Source: Vulcanimicrobiota bacterium (GTDB lineage: Bacteria; Vulcanimicrobiota; JAJTBE01). Taken from it: a stretch of 64,000 bases of DNA. The stretch covers positions 85,451 to 149,450 of the forward strand of contig JAIORV010000160.1 of NCBI GenBank assembly GCA_021107945.1, given 5' to 3'. Below the pieces are notes generated by a model that made no database searches, was not told the DNA's origin, and was given only the letters and a program-made list of their open reading frames with translations. Below are positions 1 to 8,393 of the stretch, one piece after another. Position numbers and translations under genes: made by a program. Every line of letters starts with the position of its first letter. Positions within the stretch are counted from its first letter, which is position 1.

Positions 1-387
1 AGGAATAAACTGGATTTAACCGGTATTAAGGAAGGCTGTGGTGTCGGCGAATGCGGCGCATGCACAGTGATAATGAACGGCAAGACAGTCAGATCATGCC
101 TTGTCCTGGCGGTGGAAGCCGATGGAGCTGAGATTACAACTATTGAAGGCATTGCAAAAGACGGCGAATTGAGCAATATTCAGAAAGCTTTTGTCGAAAA
201 GGGTGCGGTGCAATGCGGATTCTGCATCCCCGGGTTTGTCACGGCGGGTGAAAACCTGCTCCAACGAAAAGAAAACCCCACCAGGGAAGAAATAATAGAA
301 GCATTCAGCGGTCATCTATGCCGCTGCACTGGATATGTGCAGATAATGGAGGCAATGGAATCGGTGACGGAAGACAATAAGGGGTAA
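1..387 (+). CDS. 2Fe-2S subunit of a molybdenum hydroxylase (xanthine dehydrogenase/CoxS family), 5' truncated
   Basis: The frame is open from the first base of the window, so the N-terminus is missing. The protein carries both 2Fe-2S sites of the small subunit of xanthine dehydrogenase/aldehyde oxidoreductase/CO dehydrogenase enzymes. The first is the plant-ferredoxin-type loop GCGVGECGACTV near the truncated start. The second is the C-terminal four-helix domain with QCGFCIPG and CRCTGY. In this family the subunit relays electrons from the Mo-cofactor subunit towards a FAD subunit or an external acceptor. Substrate cannot be inferred, because the catalytic subunit is not in the window and the gene ends the plus-strand unit. 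About 30-50 residues are probably lost upstream. Confidence 0.93.
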   Translation, partial: RNKLDLTGIKEGCGVGECGACTVIMNGKTVRSCLVLAVEADGAEITTIEGIAKDGELSNIQKAFVEKGAVQCGFCIPGFVTAGENLLQRKENPTREEIIEAFSGHLCRCTGYVQIMEAMESVTEDNKG

Positions 388-388
388 A

Positions 389-575
389 TTATTCACCGCA
401 AAGGACGCTGTGAAATCAAGGTTTAGAAATCCTCCGTAAAAAGGGGCTGAATAGTTACTGGAATTTTAATAAAACCGCAAACCTGCAAAGAACCCCGGCT
501 TTCACCAGGGCAGGCGCAAAAAAAATATTTTGACCTTTGTGGTCTCTGTGGTCTTTGCGGTTATAAATATTTTCA
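389..575. repeat. Intergenic stretch made of interspersed repeats
   Basis: No gene is seen here. Bases 389-454 begin TTATTCACC and end GGGGCTGAATAG. The right half (from about 409) closely matches 57795-57840, including GTGAAATCAAGGTTTAGAA. Bases 472-520 resemble 43750-43800 (CCCCGG-CTTC-CCAGGGCAG). Bases 532-565 are the degenerate 'tgtggtctctgtggtctttgcgg' low-complexity repeat that recurs near 1805, 3103, 3219 and 18416. Confidence 0.7.
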
Positions 576-579
576 ATAA

Positions 580-987
580 CTATACAAAGCTTAAACGCAT
601 CGAAATCTGCACAATGGGAAGGAATATCCCGATCATCATAATCCCGCTGAACATTACAAAAGTAAATTGAGCGATGATTGAAAGAATAAAGCTGATAATC
701 GATCCTCCCTTTGCCCTCGCAACAAAAAGAACACAGGCAATAATTCCCGTGATAATTGCGATGTAGCCTTTAAGTATCAGAACGGAGGGCGTGGGAAGTT
801 GAATGCCCAGTCTGGAGAAAGTCTTTAACAAATGAGAAAGGCCGGGCATGGCGATCAATAGCGCCAGCGTAAGAAGACAGAATTGAACAGCGGTGGCAAG
901 TGTGAACTTCCGTGTCCATTCAACGGGTATTCCGATTTTTTCATTATTATCTTTCTTGTCTTTTGTATCAATTTTTTCTTCGTTCAT
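580..987 (-). CDS. Small membrane protein, uncharacterised (third of three)
   Basis: About 135 residues with three or four hydrophobic segments after a polar, Lys/Asp-rich N-terminal 25 residues. I chose the ATG at 987 because it overlaps the stop of the upstream gene as ATGA (984-987), which indicates translational coupling. The longer frame to 1032 only runs through the upstream gene. The TAG stop (580-582) lies inside a TTCAATAACTATA repeat tail also present at 12644, so the C-terminus may have been set by a repeat insertion. No family recognised. The gene is last of a three-gene unit of similar membrane proteins. Confidence 0.6.
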   Translation of the reverse strand: MNEEKIDTKDKKDNNEKIGIPVEWTRKFTLATAVQFCLLTLALLIAMPGLSHLLKTFSRLGIQLPTPSVLILKGYIAIITGIIACVLFVARAKGGSIISFILSIIAQFTFVMFSGIMMIGIFLPIVQISMRLSFV

Positions 988-1364
988 GATGCCCCCAACC
1001 TGAGTAAATTTGGAAGTTGAATCGCGATCCATGTCAACATCAGCGAGAACCAGGTTACAAATTGCAAAGTAATAAAGCTAACGACACCCCAAACGATATA
1101 TGCGTTAAATTTTTTCCTGAATATATAAATAAGGCAAATGCAGGGGATAAGCGAAAGAATAAAAACAAAGATAGGAATCAACCTGACATGTAATAACATT
1201 GCATTATTTCCCGTAATCTTGGCGATTTCTGTGAATGTAGGCGATATATATGTTTTCAGGAATTTTGAGTGTGAAAGAATGGAAATTATGATGAACGCAT
1301 TTCCGGCAATCAACAAACCTGCAATTATTCCGGGTTTTATTCCCTTTAACTTACCCACCTTCAA
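984..1364 (-). CDS. Small membrane protein, uncharacterised (second of three)
   Basis: About 126 residues starting from TTG at 1364, preceded by a G-rich AAAGGGGGGC ribosome binding site. It overlaps the end of the upstream gene by 14 bases and the start of the downstream gene by 4 bases. Three or four hydrophobic helices make it an integral inner-membrane protein, with a basic first loop (MKVGKLKGIKPG). No family recognised. The tight overlaps suggest the three proteins are made together, perhaps as one complex. Confidence 0.6.
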   Translation of the reverse strand: MKVGKLKGIKPGIIAGLLIAGNAFIIISILSHSKFLKTYISPTFTEIAKITGNNAMLLHVRLIPIFVFILSLIPCICLIYIFRKKFNAYIVWGVVSFITLQFVTWFSLMLTWIAIQLPNLLRLGAS

Positions 1365-1749
1365 GCCCCCCTTTCAAGACGCAGATCCATAGGAAAATCG
1401 CCAGCGCCATCGGAACGAGCCCGAGCCCGATGCACCAGAGCCACATTACAAAATCCCTGGCGCTCTTACCGTCCTTTTTGCGGAAATTTATGTACAATCC
1501 AAGACTGACAAATGCAAGCGCAAAGAATGTTGAGACAATCCAGGTGGATGTAACCTTGAAACATGTGATCAATCCTGTCGGAATTCCCTTTGCCTGAGCT
1601 TTTTGAATTATCTCATTGGAATAAAGAATGGCATTGGGAAGAAAACAGCTTGATATGGCTGTCAAAATTGTGATAATAACAAGTACAAATATGATATCAG
1701 TCCATATATTTTTCCATTCCGGGAGTTTTTCAGGTTCCAATATAATCAT
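1351..1749 (-). CDS. Small membrane protein, uncharacterised (first of three)
   Basis: Three predicted membrane helices, with a short cytoplasmic RKKDGKSAR loop between helices two and three. The open frame reaches 1842, but its first 31 codons read through a 'ctctgtggtctctgtgtcctctg' intergenic repeat. The true start is therefore probably the ATG at 1749, although GGAG lies unusually close to it; a TTG at about 1740 is the alternative. First of an overlapping three-gene unit. No family recognised. Confidence 0.55.
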   Translation of the reverse strand: MIILEPEKLPEWKNIWTDIIFVLVIITILTAISSCFLPNAILYSNEIIQKAQAKGIPTGLITCFKVTSTWIVSTFFALAFVSLGLYINFRKKDGKSARDFVMWLWCIGLGLVPMALAIFLWICVLKGGLEGG

Positions 1750-1860
1750 CTCCGGTCGGTCATATCCTTTATAGTCTGATATGTGTAATCCATTCTCCGG
1801 ACCCCTCTGTGGTCTCTGTGTCCTCTGTGGTGAAAAACACATACATCTTATCTTGTGCTA

Positions 1861-1893
1861 TCCGTTTATCGGGACGGGGACGTCCCTCCTACA
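1861..1893 (+). repeat. Hairpin repeat, GGGACG-loop-CGTCCC family
   Basis: Copy of a dispersed element with consensus CGTTTATCGGGACGAGGA followed by CGTCCCTCCTACA. The core is a 6-bp stem (GGGACG/CGTCCC) with a 4-base loop. Other copies, all in the same orientation, start near 3161, 15304, 15358, 37121, 46317, 46415 and 46513. Confidence 0.85.
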
Positions 1894-1906
1894 ATTCTGA
1901 CCTCTG

Positions 1907-3001
1907 TTATCCGTTTATTGGTCTATACCTGTAATACGCGGCGCAGGTTCCCTCGGAAGATACCATGCAGGCTCCGACTGGGTTTTCAGGATTACATATT
2001 GTGCCGAAGCCGGGGCAATCCAGGGGGGATTTCACTCCGGTGAGGATCTGTCCGCAAATACATCCTTCCGCATAATGTGGCGGTGGAATTTCAACATTAA
2101 ATTTCTTTGAGGCGTCAAAATCGGAAAATTCCTCTTTGAAATCAAGTCCGCTATCCGGGATGACGCCTATTCCGCGCCATCGGGAATCGGCAGGTTTGAA
2201 GACCTGCTCCATTATTTTCATCGCCTTCACATTTCCCTCGGGTCTGACTACGCGGGAATATTCGTTCTCAACTTCCGCTCTACCTTCCGACACCTGTTTT
2301 ACAAGAAGCCTGATTCCCTCGAGAATGTCCAACGCCTCGAATCCGGTAATCACGCAGGCGACGCCATATTTTGAAGCTACAGGCTCATAAATTTTTGTGC
2401 CGGTTATGACACTGAGATGACCGGGTGCAATAAGCCCATGCAGGTTTATCTCGGGAGATTCCGCCAGTGTTTTAAGGGCGTTGGGAAGTGTTTTGAATCC
2501 TGCAAGAACGGAGAAATTGTCGATGTTTTCTTCTCTTGCCTGCAAAACCGTTGCCGCAATTGTTGGAGATGTTGTTTCGAACCCTACCCCAAGGAAAACT
2601 ATATTTTTATCTGGATTTTTCCTTGCAATTTCAAGGGCGTCAGCGGAGGAATATGTAACTTTAATATCCGCTCCCCTGCCCTTCTCCTCCTGGAGTGACG
2701 AATAAGATCCCGGAACCCTGAACATATCGCCGAATGTTGTGATAATGACCCCTGGGACCTGTGACAGTGCAAGTGCGTGATCCATATATTCGTTTGAAGT
2801 AACGCAAACGGGACATCCGGGACCCGAGAGCAGGTTAACCTTTTCAGGCAACATCGATCTGATTCCAAAACGTGCAACTTGATGGGTATGCGTGCCACAA
2901 ACCTCCATAAGGTTAATTTTCTTATCCAGCGGAATTTGCCTTATCGCCGCTGCAATTTTTTCCGCAATATTCGATTGTGAAAACTCGTCTTTGTATTTCA
3001 T
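1907..3001 (-). CDS. hypD: Hydrogenase maturation protein HypD
   Basis: 364 residues, normal length. HypD is the 4Fe-4S scaffold on which, with HypC, the Fe(CN)2CO group of NiFe-hydrogenase is assembled from HypE-delivered cyanide. Family signatures are clear: CGTHTH near residue 35, GPGCPVC near 61, and the C-terminal cysteine region with CxCGxIL, DCPGF and GACMVSSEG. The ATG at 3001 fits the family N-terminus. The gene lies 290 bp downstream of hypB, separated by repeats, and is last in the hyp series. No hypE follows. Confidence 0.97.
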   Translation of the reverse strand: MKYKDEFSQSNIAEKIAAAIRQIPLDKKINLMEVCGTHTHQVARFGIRSMLPEKVNLLSGPGCPVCVTSNEYMDHALALSQVPGVIITTFGDMFRVPGSYSSLQEEKGRGADIKVTYSSADALEIARKNPDKNIVFLGVGFETTSPTIAATVLQAREENIDNFSVLAGFKTLPNALKTLAESPEINLHGLIAPGHLSVITGTKIYEPVASKYGVACVITGFEALDILEGIRLLVKQVSEGRAEVENEYSRVVRPEGNVKAMKIMEQVFKPADSRWRGIGVIPDSGLDFKEEFSDFDASKKFNVEIPPPHYAEGCICGQILTGVKSPLDCPGFGTICNPENPVGACMVSSEGTCAAYYRYRPING

Positions 3002-3291
3002 TGTTTGCTCCGTTATTTAAGATAAGGTAAATATATCATTCCTTAAATGACAATAATGACAAACGGCCTCCTTATTTGTCATTTTCCATTCTCCGAATCC
3101 CTTTGTGGTCTTTGTGGTCTTTGCGGTTTAAATAATACATCCGGCATCCGTTATCCATCATCCGTTTATCGGGACGAGGACGTCCCTCCTACAGGCCTGG
3201 CCTGCATTCCCCACATCCCTTCGTGTTCTCCGTGGCTTCGTGGTGAAAATAAAAACCCTCTGTGTCCTCTGTGGTGAAAATAATAAATCCG
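3002..3291. repeat. Repeat-filled gap between hypB and hypD
   Basis: No gene. It contains two 'tgtggtctttgtggtctttgcgg'-type runs (3103-3128 and 3219-3283), heptamer-like CATCCGTTATCC runs, and a GGGACG hairpin repeat at 3161-3193. Open frames across it are translations of these repeats. Confidence 0.75.
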
Positions 3292-3945
3292 TTATCCGAC
3301 TTTTTCCTTAATCCACTCAATCCACTGTTCAAATCCCTCGCCTGTTCTGGCGGATAATTTCATAACCCTGATCTTGGGATTTACTTTCCTGATGTTTTCT
3401 TCAAGGGTATCCGTATCAAATTCCAGAGCTTCTTCAAGGTCAATCTTATTTATCAGGGCAAGCTCACATTTATGGAACATTACGGGATACTTCAGGGGCT
3501 TTTCGACACCCTCGGCAAGCGACTGAACTACGACATCCGCATTTGAGCCAACTTTGAACCCCGCCGGACATATCAGGTTTCCCACATTTTCTATAACCAC
3601 GAAATCAAGCTCATCCAGGGGAAGTTTTTCTATGACATCCGCTATCATCTTTGCCGACAGGTGGCATGCTCCACCGAATTTGTCGGTCGTGATTTGAACC
3701 GTGGGAATGCCGAATTTCTCGATCCTCTCGGCGTCGATATGAGTGGCGACATCCCCCTCGATGACTCCAACCCTTATTTTATCCATAATCGCCGGGATTG
3801 TTCTCTCCAGAATCGTGGTCTTGCCTGATCCCGGGGATGACATCATATTAATGCAATATATTTTTTTCTCTGCCAATAATTTAGTGGTCTCCAGGGCTAT
3901 CTGATCGTTTTTCGACAGAATATTTTCGGTTACTTTTATTTCCAT
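3292..3945 (-). CDS. hypB: Hydrogenase/urease nickel-incorporation GTPase HypB
   Basis: 217 residues. A SIMIBI-class GTPase that, with HypA, loads nickel into NiFe-hydrogenase. Visible motifs are the P-loop SSPGSGKT near residue 37, EGDVATHIDA, the metal-binding GGACHL segment, ENVGNLICPA and NKIDLEEAL. It lacks the His-rich or CxxCGC N-terminal nickel-storage extension of some homologues, so it is the minimal form. Its start overlaps the end of hypA by 10 bases, implying coupled translation. Confidence 0.96.
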   Translation of the reverse strand: MEIKVTENILSKNDQIALETTKLLAEKKIYCINMMSSPGSGKTTILERTIPAIMDKIRVGVIEGDVATHIDAERIEKFGIPTVQITTDKFGGACHLSAKMIADVIEKLPLDELDFVVIENVGNLICPAGFKVGSNADVVVQSLAEGVEKPLKYPVMFHKCELALINKIDLEEALEFDTDTLEENIRKVNPKIRVMKLSARTGEGFEQWIEWIKEKVG

Positions 3946-4325
3946 GCCATTGCCTCCTCCGTTATCGGGTCCGCTGTTTCATCTATTTCAAATGTATCGA
4001 CATTCATTTCCTTACCGGACAATATTTTAAGATTGAAGCTGTCGCATTTCCTGCAGAAAAAGAAAGGTTCATCAAGTATCATATCCTCTTTGCAGTCCTC
4101 GCAGTGAATCTTCAGGGGGATTTCCACTATCTCCAGCTCAGCTCCTTCAAAAATCGTGTCCTTTCCCGCCATCTCAAAGCAAAACTCAAGCGCTGCCGGC
4201 ACTACCGTTGACATCTTGCCTATATTAACAGCAACTTTCTTCACCGGGTAATATTTCCCGTACATTTTTTTCAACTTTTCCCGGACAATCCGGAATATAT
4301 TCATCGCTATGGACATTTCATGCAT
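3936..4325 (-). CDS. hypA: Hydrogenase nickel-insertion protein HypA
   Basis: 129 residues. It begins MHEMSIAM, the His2-containing nickel site of the family. A zinc ribbon follows with CEDC near residue 75 and CRKC near 91. HypA accepts or delivers nickel with HypB and docks on the hydrogenase large subunit. The gene sits 2 bases after hypC and overlaps hypB. The C-terminal tail is slightly longer than in many homologues. Confidence 0.95.
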   Translation of the reverse strand: MHEMSIAMNIFRIVREKLKKMYGKYYPVKKVAVNIGKMSTVVPAALEFCFEMAGKDTIFEGAELEIVEIPLKIHCEDCKEDMILDEPFFFCRKCDSFNLKILSGKEMNVDTFEIDETADPITEEAMAWK

Positions 4326-4327
4326 AT

Positions 4328-4549
4328 TTACATCCCTACTCTCGCCAATTCTTCGAATAACTCAAGTCTTTTCCCGGCCTCGTCTTCATCAAGCACTTCC
4401 AGTGCATAGCCGGCATGTATGATAAGATAATCTCCTATTTTAACATCGTCAACAAGTGCAAGGCCGATTTCGCTCATCACGCCGCCTATATCAACTTTTC
4501 CTTTCAGGCCGTCCATTTTAATCAATTTTGCGGGTATCGCAAGACACAT
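4328..4549 (-). CDS. hypC: Hydrogenase assembly chaperone HypC
   Basis: 73 residues beginning MCLAIPAK. Cys2 is the essential ligand that carries the Fe(CN)2CO unit with HypD. A GTG three codons upstream (4558) is open, but the ATG at 4549 is preferred for two reasons: it gives the invariant MC start, and AGGTGA lies six bases ahead. That ribosome binding site overlaps the hypF stop codon at 4555-4557, so translation is probably coupled to hypF. The rest has the usual small beta-barrel (GDYLIIHAGYALEVLDE). Confidence 0.95.
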   Translation of the reverse strand: MCLAIPAKLIKMDGLKGKVDIGGVMSEIGLALVDDVKIGDYLIIHAGYALEVLDEDEAGKRLELFEELARVGM

Positions 4550-4554
4550 ACAAA

Positions 4555-6954
4555 TCACCTCTTCTCGAACATTTTCGCCGCGATTACAGCTTGACCCAAC
4601 GATATACCACCGTCGTTCGTGGGAACTCTTTTATGTATATATGTATCAAATCCTTCATCTTCAAGCAAATAAAGTGATTTTTTTAACAGAATCATATTCT
4701 GGAACACTCCCCCGGACAGGGCAACCCTTTTTATCCCGGTTTCTTTTGATATTATTTCCGCTCCGAGCAAAATTACTCTTGCCATTGTGTTATGAAAACG
4801 CCCGGCAATTTTTAATTGAGAAACATTGTTTTTCAGATCATCAATAATGCCTGAGAATATCGGCGCAGGATCAATAACAAAATTTTTATTAACCTTCGCG
4901 TCCTTCGTGTTTTCGTGGTAAAAATCAACTTCATATTCCCCGGTTTCATCTTCGTCCGCCATCATCTCCATTTCAATGGCCGCCTGTCCCTCAAAATTGC
5001 AGACACTCCTTATTCCGATGAGGGCGGAAACCGCGTCGAACAGTCTCCCTGCGCTGGAAATTTCAGGACATCCAATTCCCTTGTCAATCATTTTTCTTAT
5101 AAATTCCACTTTTAATTTATCAACTTTGGATAAAAAATGCAAATTCAGATCAAAAATATCGTCCCCGTAAATATCATAAAGATATGCAAAAGCGGATCTC
5201 CAGGGTTCTTTTATTGCTTTCTCCGCGCCTGCAAGCTTCATGTATTTTAACCGGATCCGACGGGTAAATGATTCCCTGTTTGCAATCATAAACTCGCATC
5301 CCCATAATTTTCCGTCAGATCCGTATCCCACACCGTCAAGGGCGACGCCTATCACATCGCCGTCGATTTCGTTGTCTGCCATACAGGATACGATGTGGGC
5401 ATGGTGATGTTGAACCTGAACCTTTATCTCTATGGGCGAATCGAGGGCGTATTGCGTGGAAAGATAACGGGGGTGGGCGTCGCAAGCAATCACTTGGGGG
5501 GTAATATCAAAAAGCTTCCTGTAATGCTTTATTCCCTCTTCAAATGATTGCATTGTCTCAATGTTTTCCAGGTCGCCTATATGATGACTTACAAACGCAT
5601 GATTTCCCCTGTAAAGGCAGAATGTGTTCTTCAACTCCGCTCCCACGGCAAGAACCGGGACAGAGGAAGTATGTTTCAGTATCACCGGGAACGGCACATA
5701 TCCCCTGGATCTTCTCAGCGGATACTCATTCCCCTTGAAAACTCTCATCACGGTGTCGTCACATCTCGTATGAATGGGGCGGTTATGTATAAGGAAATAA
5801 TCGGCAATATGGGAGAGTCTGCCTTTTGCCTCCTCGTCAATGTACGATATAGGCTCCTCGCTTACGTTTCCCGATGTCATTACTAACAGAGATTTGAACT
5901 CGTTCATTATCAGGTGATGAAGCGGTGTATATGGTAACATTACGCCAAGGTAATCATTATTCGGAGCTATGGATTTCGCCATGTCATTTTCCGGCAGATT
6001 CTTTAAAACAACAATCGGACTTCGATAAAATTTCAGTGTTTTTTCTTCTTCCATGCTGAACTTACATATTTTTCGAACGGAATTTATATCCGGAGCCATT
6101 ATCGCAAATGGCTTATCCTCCCTGTACTTTCTCTTTCTAAGAGTTGAAACAGCCGTTTCGTTTTTTGCATCCACTGCAAGGTGATATCCCCCAAGCCCCT
6201 TTATGGCGATGATTCCGCCCTTTTTTAGAATATCCACAGCACTTGATATTACTTTGTCGGAATCTTCCGTTACTACATTCCCCCGGTTATCAAGCAGAGT
6301 TATATGAGGTCCGCAAACCGGGCAAGCCACCGGTTGAGCATGGAACCGCCTGTCGGAAGGATCTTCATATTGTCCCCGGCAGTAATCACACATGGGGAAT
6401 CCGGCCATTGATGTGTTTTTCCTGTCGTACGGAACATCGGTGATAATCGTGAGCCTTGGTCCGCAGTTGGTGCAATTGATGAAGGGGTATTTATACCGGG
6501 GATCGGCGGGATCATTCATTTCCCTGATACAATCCTCGCATGTGGCGATATCGGGTGATATCAGCACAGTCTTTGCTCCGACATCCCTGCTTTTTCTTAT
6601 GACAAAATCAGTGTATCCCTGGAGTTCATCACTCATTTCTTCAGAAATATTCTGTATATCGGAGAGCCCCGGCGGATTGGCGGAAAGGTGATCCCGGAAT
6701 CTGCAAAGTGTATCTTTCTCTGCCTCAACCTCAATTGTAACACCCCTGCTGTCGTTTAGAACATACCCGGCAAGCCCGAATGATTTCGCCATATTATAAA
6801 CGTGGGGTCTGAATCCGACACCCTGAACGATTCCTTCTATGAAGAGCTTTAGATGCCCGGTATTGTTGCTTTGTATGTTTTGCGCCTTTTGCATGGTCAT
6901 AGGTTTTAAGCTGTTATGGATAAATCCTGCTAATTTAACCCCATAGCAAAACAT
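4555..6954 (-). CDS. hypF: Carbamoyltransferase HypF
   Basis: Up to 799 residues. HypF converts carbamoyl phosphate to carbamoyl-adenylate and transfers the carbamoyl group to HypE, supplying the cyanide ligands of NiFe-hydrogenase. Domains in order: acylphosphatase (GIVQGVGFRPHVY near 41), two zinc fingers (CEDC/CTNCGP and CDYC/CPVCGP), YrdC-like (IKGLGGYHLAVDA), and the Kae1-like carbamoyltransferase with HHHAHI, DGVGYGSDG and NDGGISLGQAV. The start is uncertain: ATGs at 6954, 6900 and 6894 all precede the first conserved residue, and none has a strong ribosome binding site. Around residues 677-687 the coding sequence is an in-frame copy of an intergenic 'cttcgcgtccttcgtg' repeat. Confidence 0.97.
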   Translation of the reverse strand: MFCYGVKLAGFIHNSLKPMTMQKAQNIQSNNTGHLKLFIEGIVQGVGFRPHVYNMAKSFGLAGYVLNDSRGVTIEVEAEKDTLCRFRDHLSANPPGLSDIQNISEEMSDELQGYTDFVIRKSRDVGAKTVLISPDIATCEDCIREMNDPADPRYKYPFINCTNCGPRLTIITDVPYDRKNTSMAGFPMCDYCRGQYEDPSDRRFHAQPVACPVCGPHITLLDNRGNVVTEDSDKVISSAVDILKKGGIIAIKGLGGYHLAVDAKNETAVSTLRKRKYREDKPFAIMAPDINSVRKICKFSMEEEKTLKFYRSPIVVLKNLPENDMAKSIAPNNDYLGVMLPYTPLHHLIMNEFKSLLVMTSGNVSEEPISYIDEEAKGRLSHIADYFLIHNRPIHTRCDDTVMRVFKGNEYPLRRSRGYVPFPVILKHTSSVPVLAVGAELKNTFCLYRGNHAFVSHHIGDLENIETMQSFEEGIKHYRKLFDITPQVIACDAHPRYLSTQYALDSPIEIKVQVQHHHAHIVSCMADNEIDGDVIGVALDGVGYGSDGKLWGCEFMIANRESFTRRIRLKYMKLAGAEKAIKEPWRSAFAYLYDIYGDDIFDLNLHFLSKVDKLKVEFIRKMIDKGIGCPEISSAGRLFDAVSALIGIRSVCNFEGQAAIEMEMMADEDETGEYEVDFYHENTKDAKVNKNFVIDPAPIFSGIIDDLKNNVSQLKIAGRFHNTMARVILLGAEIISKETGIKRVALSGGVFQNMILLKKSLYLLEDEGFDTYIHKRVPTNDGGISLGQAVIAAKMFEKR

Positions 6955-6996
6955 AAATAAAAAACCCGGATAACATCAGAAATCCGGGTTTTTTTA
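6955..6996 (-). terminator. Rho-independent terminator, probably bidirectional
   Basis: Stem AACCCGGAT (6963-6971) pairs with ATCCGGGTT (6982-6990). It is flanked by T-rich tracts on both strands. On the minus strand it ends the lipoprotein gene that stops at 7032. Confidence 0.85.
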
Positions 6997-7031
6997 TAGT
7001 CAAATCGGTTAACAGGCTTTATTCGTGCCTA

Positions 7032-8066
7032 TTACTTTTCCGTTTTTTCTACCGCTTCTTTTGGTACTTCTTTTACCTCTTCTTTTACCGCTTCCTTTGG
7101 CACTTCTTTTACGGCTTCTTTTGGCACTTCCTTAATCGCTTCTTTTTCTACCTTATTATCAGTCTCTTTTACCGCTTCTTTTGGCACTTCTTTTACTGCT
7201 TCTTTTGGTGCTGCCTTTGATGCATCTTTTGGCGCATCTTTTAGCGCTTCTATTGCCGCTTTTTTTATTTTCTCATCTGAGCTGTCTTTTAAAGCTGACA
7301 ATTCCTTAGCAACATTGGGATCTTTCATCCCGCTGCTTTTCAGGATTGCTATGGCGGCGACTTTCATCTCTGTGGTTTCTTTGTCGTCCTTTACTATGGC
7401 GAGTCCTATTTTATTGAGAGCTTCCTCGTTCTTTTCAATAAAGGCTCCTGAAGCTGGGCTTCCGATATTCTGCAGGATTTCCAGGCGCAGTTTTTTGTCT
7501 TTTGTTTTTCCGAAAGTTTCCAGTACCTTTGGTGTAATAATCTCGGGCTCATAATAATAAGTCAGAAAACCCCAGCAACCCTTACGATATTCCGGATCAT
7601 CACTGGTTGTAACAACTTCTATAGCTTTCTCTCTGTACATTGCATGATCAGCCCAATCCTCTCCCTTGTAATCAGAGATAACATATAATAAAAGCTCGTT
7701 GGCAGCTTTTTTCCTTACTGGAGGTCCGTTCTGGGCAAGTATGAACAGGGATTCTATAAATACCTTGTCTTTTTTCTTGGCGTGTTCCTGTGCTTTGGCC
7801 TTGAGGGCTACAAACTCTTTTTCGAAGCGAAAGTCATCTTCGTGTTTGAATTTGTCCAGCGCCTCGAAAAGGGCTTCTGTTTCCTTGTCGAATTTCGAGG
7901 GAAGAACTTTGATACCGGGACCTTCATCGGGCTTCTCGCCCGGTTTGACAGGGGCGCCTTTTATCGCAGGGTCAGTAGGCTGCACCGGCGTTTTTTGCTG
8001 TGTGCATCCCAAGGTCATAAACAAGCCTATGACCAGAGCCGCGATGATAAGTGTTCGCATTTTCAT
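7032..8066 (-). CDS. Lipoprotein with HEAT-like helical repeats and a KEVPKEAV-repeat tail
   Basis: 344 residues. A lipoprotein signal peptide ends in the lipobox MTLGC (Cys21). Residues about 75-265 are an all-helical, HEAT-like array, for example AVKI/LKSSGMKDPNVAKEL-type helices. The last 75 residues are a low-complexity Lys/Glu/Pro tail of tandem KEVPKEAV units. The tail could span periplasm or peptidoglycan; that is inference from composition. AAAGGAG lies 11 bases before the ATG. It is a single-gene unit bounded by the terminator at 6955. No specific function recognised. Confidence 0.8.
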   Translation of the reverse strand: MKMRTLIIAALVIGLFMTLGCTQQKTPVQPTDPAIKGAPVKPGEKPDEGPGIKVLPSKFDKETEALFEALDKFKHEDDFRFEKEFVALKAKAQEHAKKKDKVFIESLFILAQNGPPVRKKAANELLLYVISDYKGEDWADHAMYREKAIEVVTTSDDPEYRKGCWGFLTYYYEPEIITPKVLETFGKTKDKKLRLEILQNIGSPASGAFIEKNEEALNKIGLAIVKDDKETTEMKVAAIAILKSSGMKDPNVAKELSALKDSSDEKIKKAAIEALKDAPKDASKAAPKEAVKEVPKEAVKETDNKVEKEAIKEVPKEAVKEVPKEAVKEEVKEVPKEAVEKTEK

Positions 8067-8251
8067 CTTGTAAATATCTCCTTTATAATAAAATCTTGAC
8101 GGATGGTTAAGTTATATATTCAAGAGAAATCTCCTTCTTTATGTAGGCATAGACAATCTAATTCTCTCACAAAGGATTGAGTGAAGATGCCCTTATAGTG
8201 AAAGGAATTTTACATACAAAAAAGAAATCAATGAGGCATAAATGAATAGTA

Positions 8252-8360
8252 TTTATTCAGACCACCCCAGGATTTGGGCGGAGGCTGGTCTCCCGGCCAG
8301 TCTGGAAATGGTACGAAATGGAGGCTGGAAGTCTCTCTTGCAGTGAGAGGTCTGAATAAA
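8252..8360. mobile_element. MITE-like element with 12-bp terminal inverted repeats
   Basis: A 109-bp element bounded by perfect inverted repeats TTTATTCAGACC (8252-8263) and GGTCTGAATAAA (8349-8360). It has an internal palindrome around GGCTGGTCTCCCGGCCAGTC. It has no coding capacity. Related elements occur at 11342, 12544 and 57737. It supplies bases that falsely extend the frame of the downstream hydrolase. Confidence 0.75.
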
Positions 8361-8393
8361 AAAAACGAGTATGATTTGAAAGGGGATCGTGCT

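Noticed and set aside
3047..3277. Plus-strand frame in the hypB-hypD gap
   Set aside because: The translation is of repeats (the LCGLCGLCGL run from 'tgtggtctttg') and it lacks a ribosome binding site.
8274..8393. N-terminal extension of the serine hydrolase
   Set aside because: It lies in the MITE-like element; the ATG at 8394 has a good ribosome binding site and starts a signal peptide.
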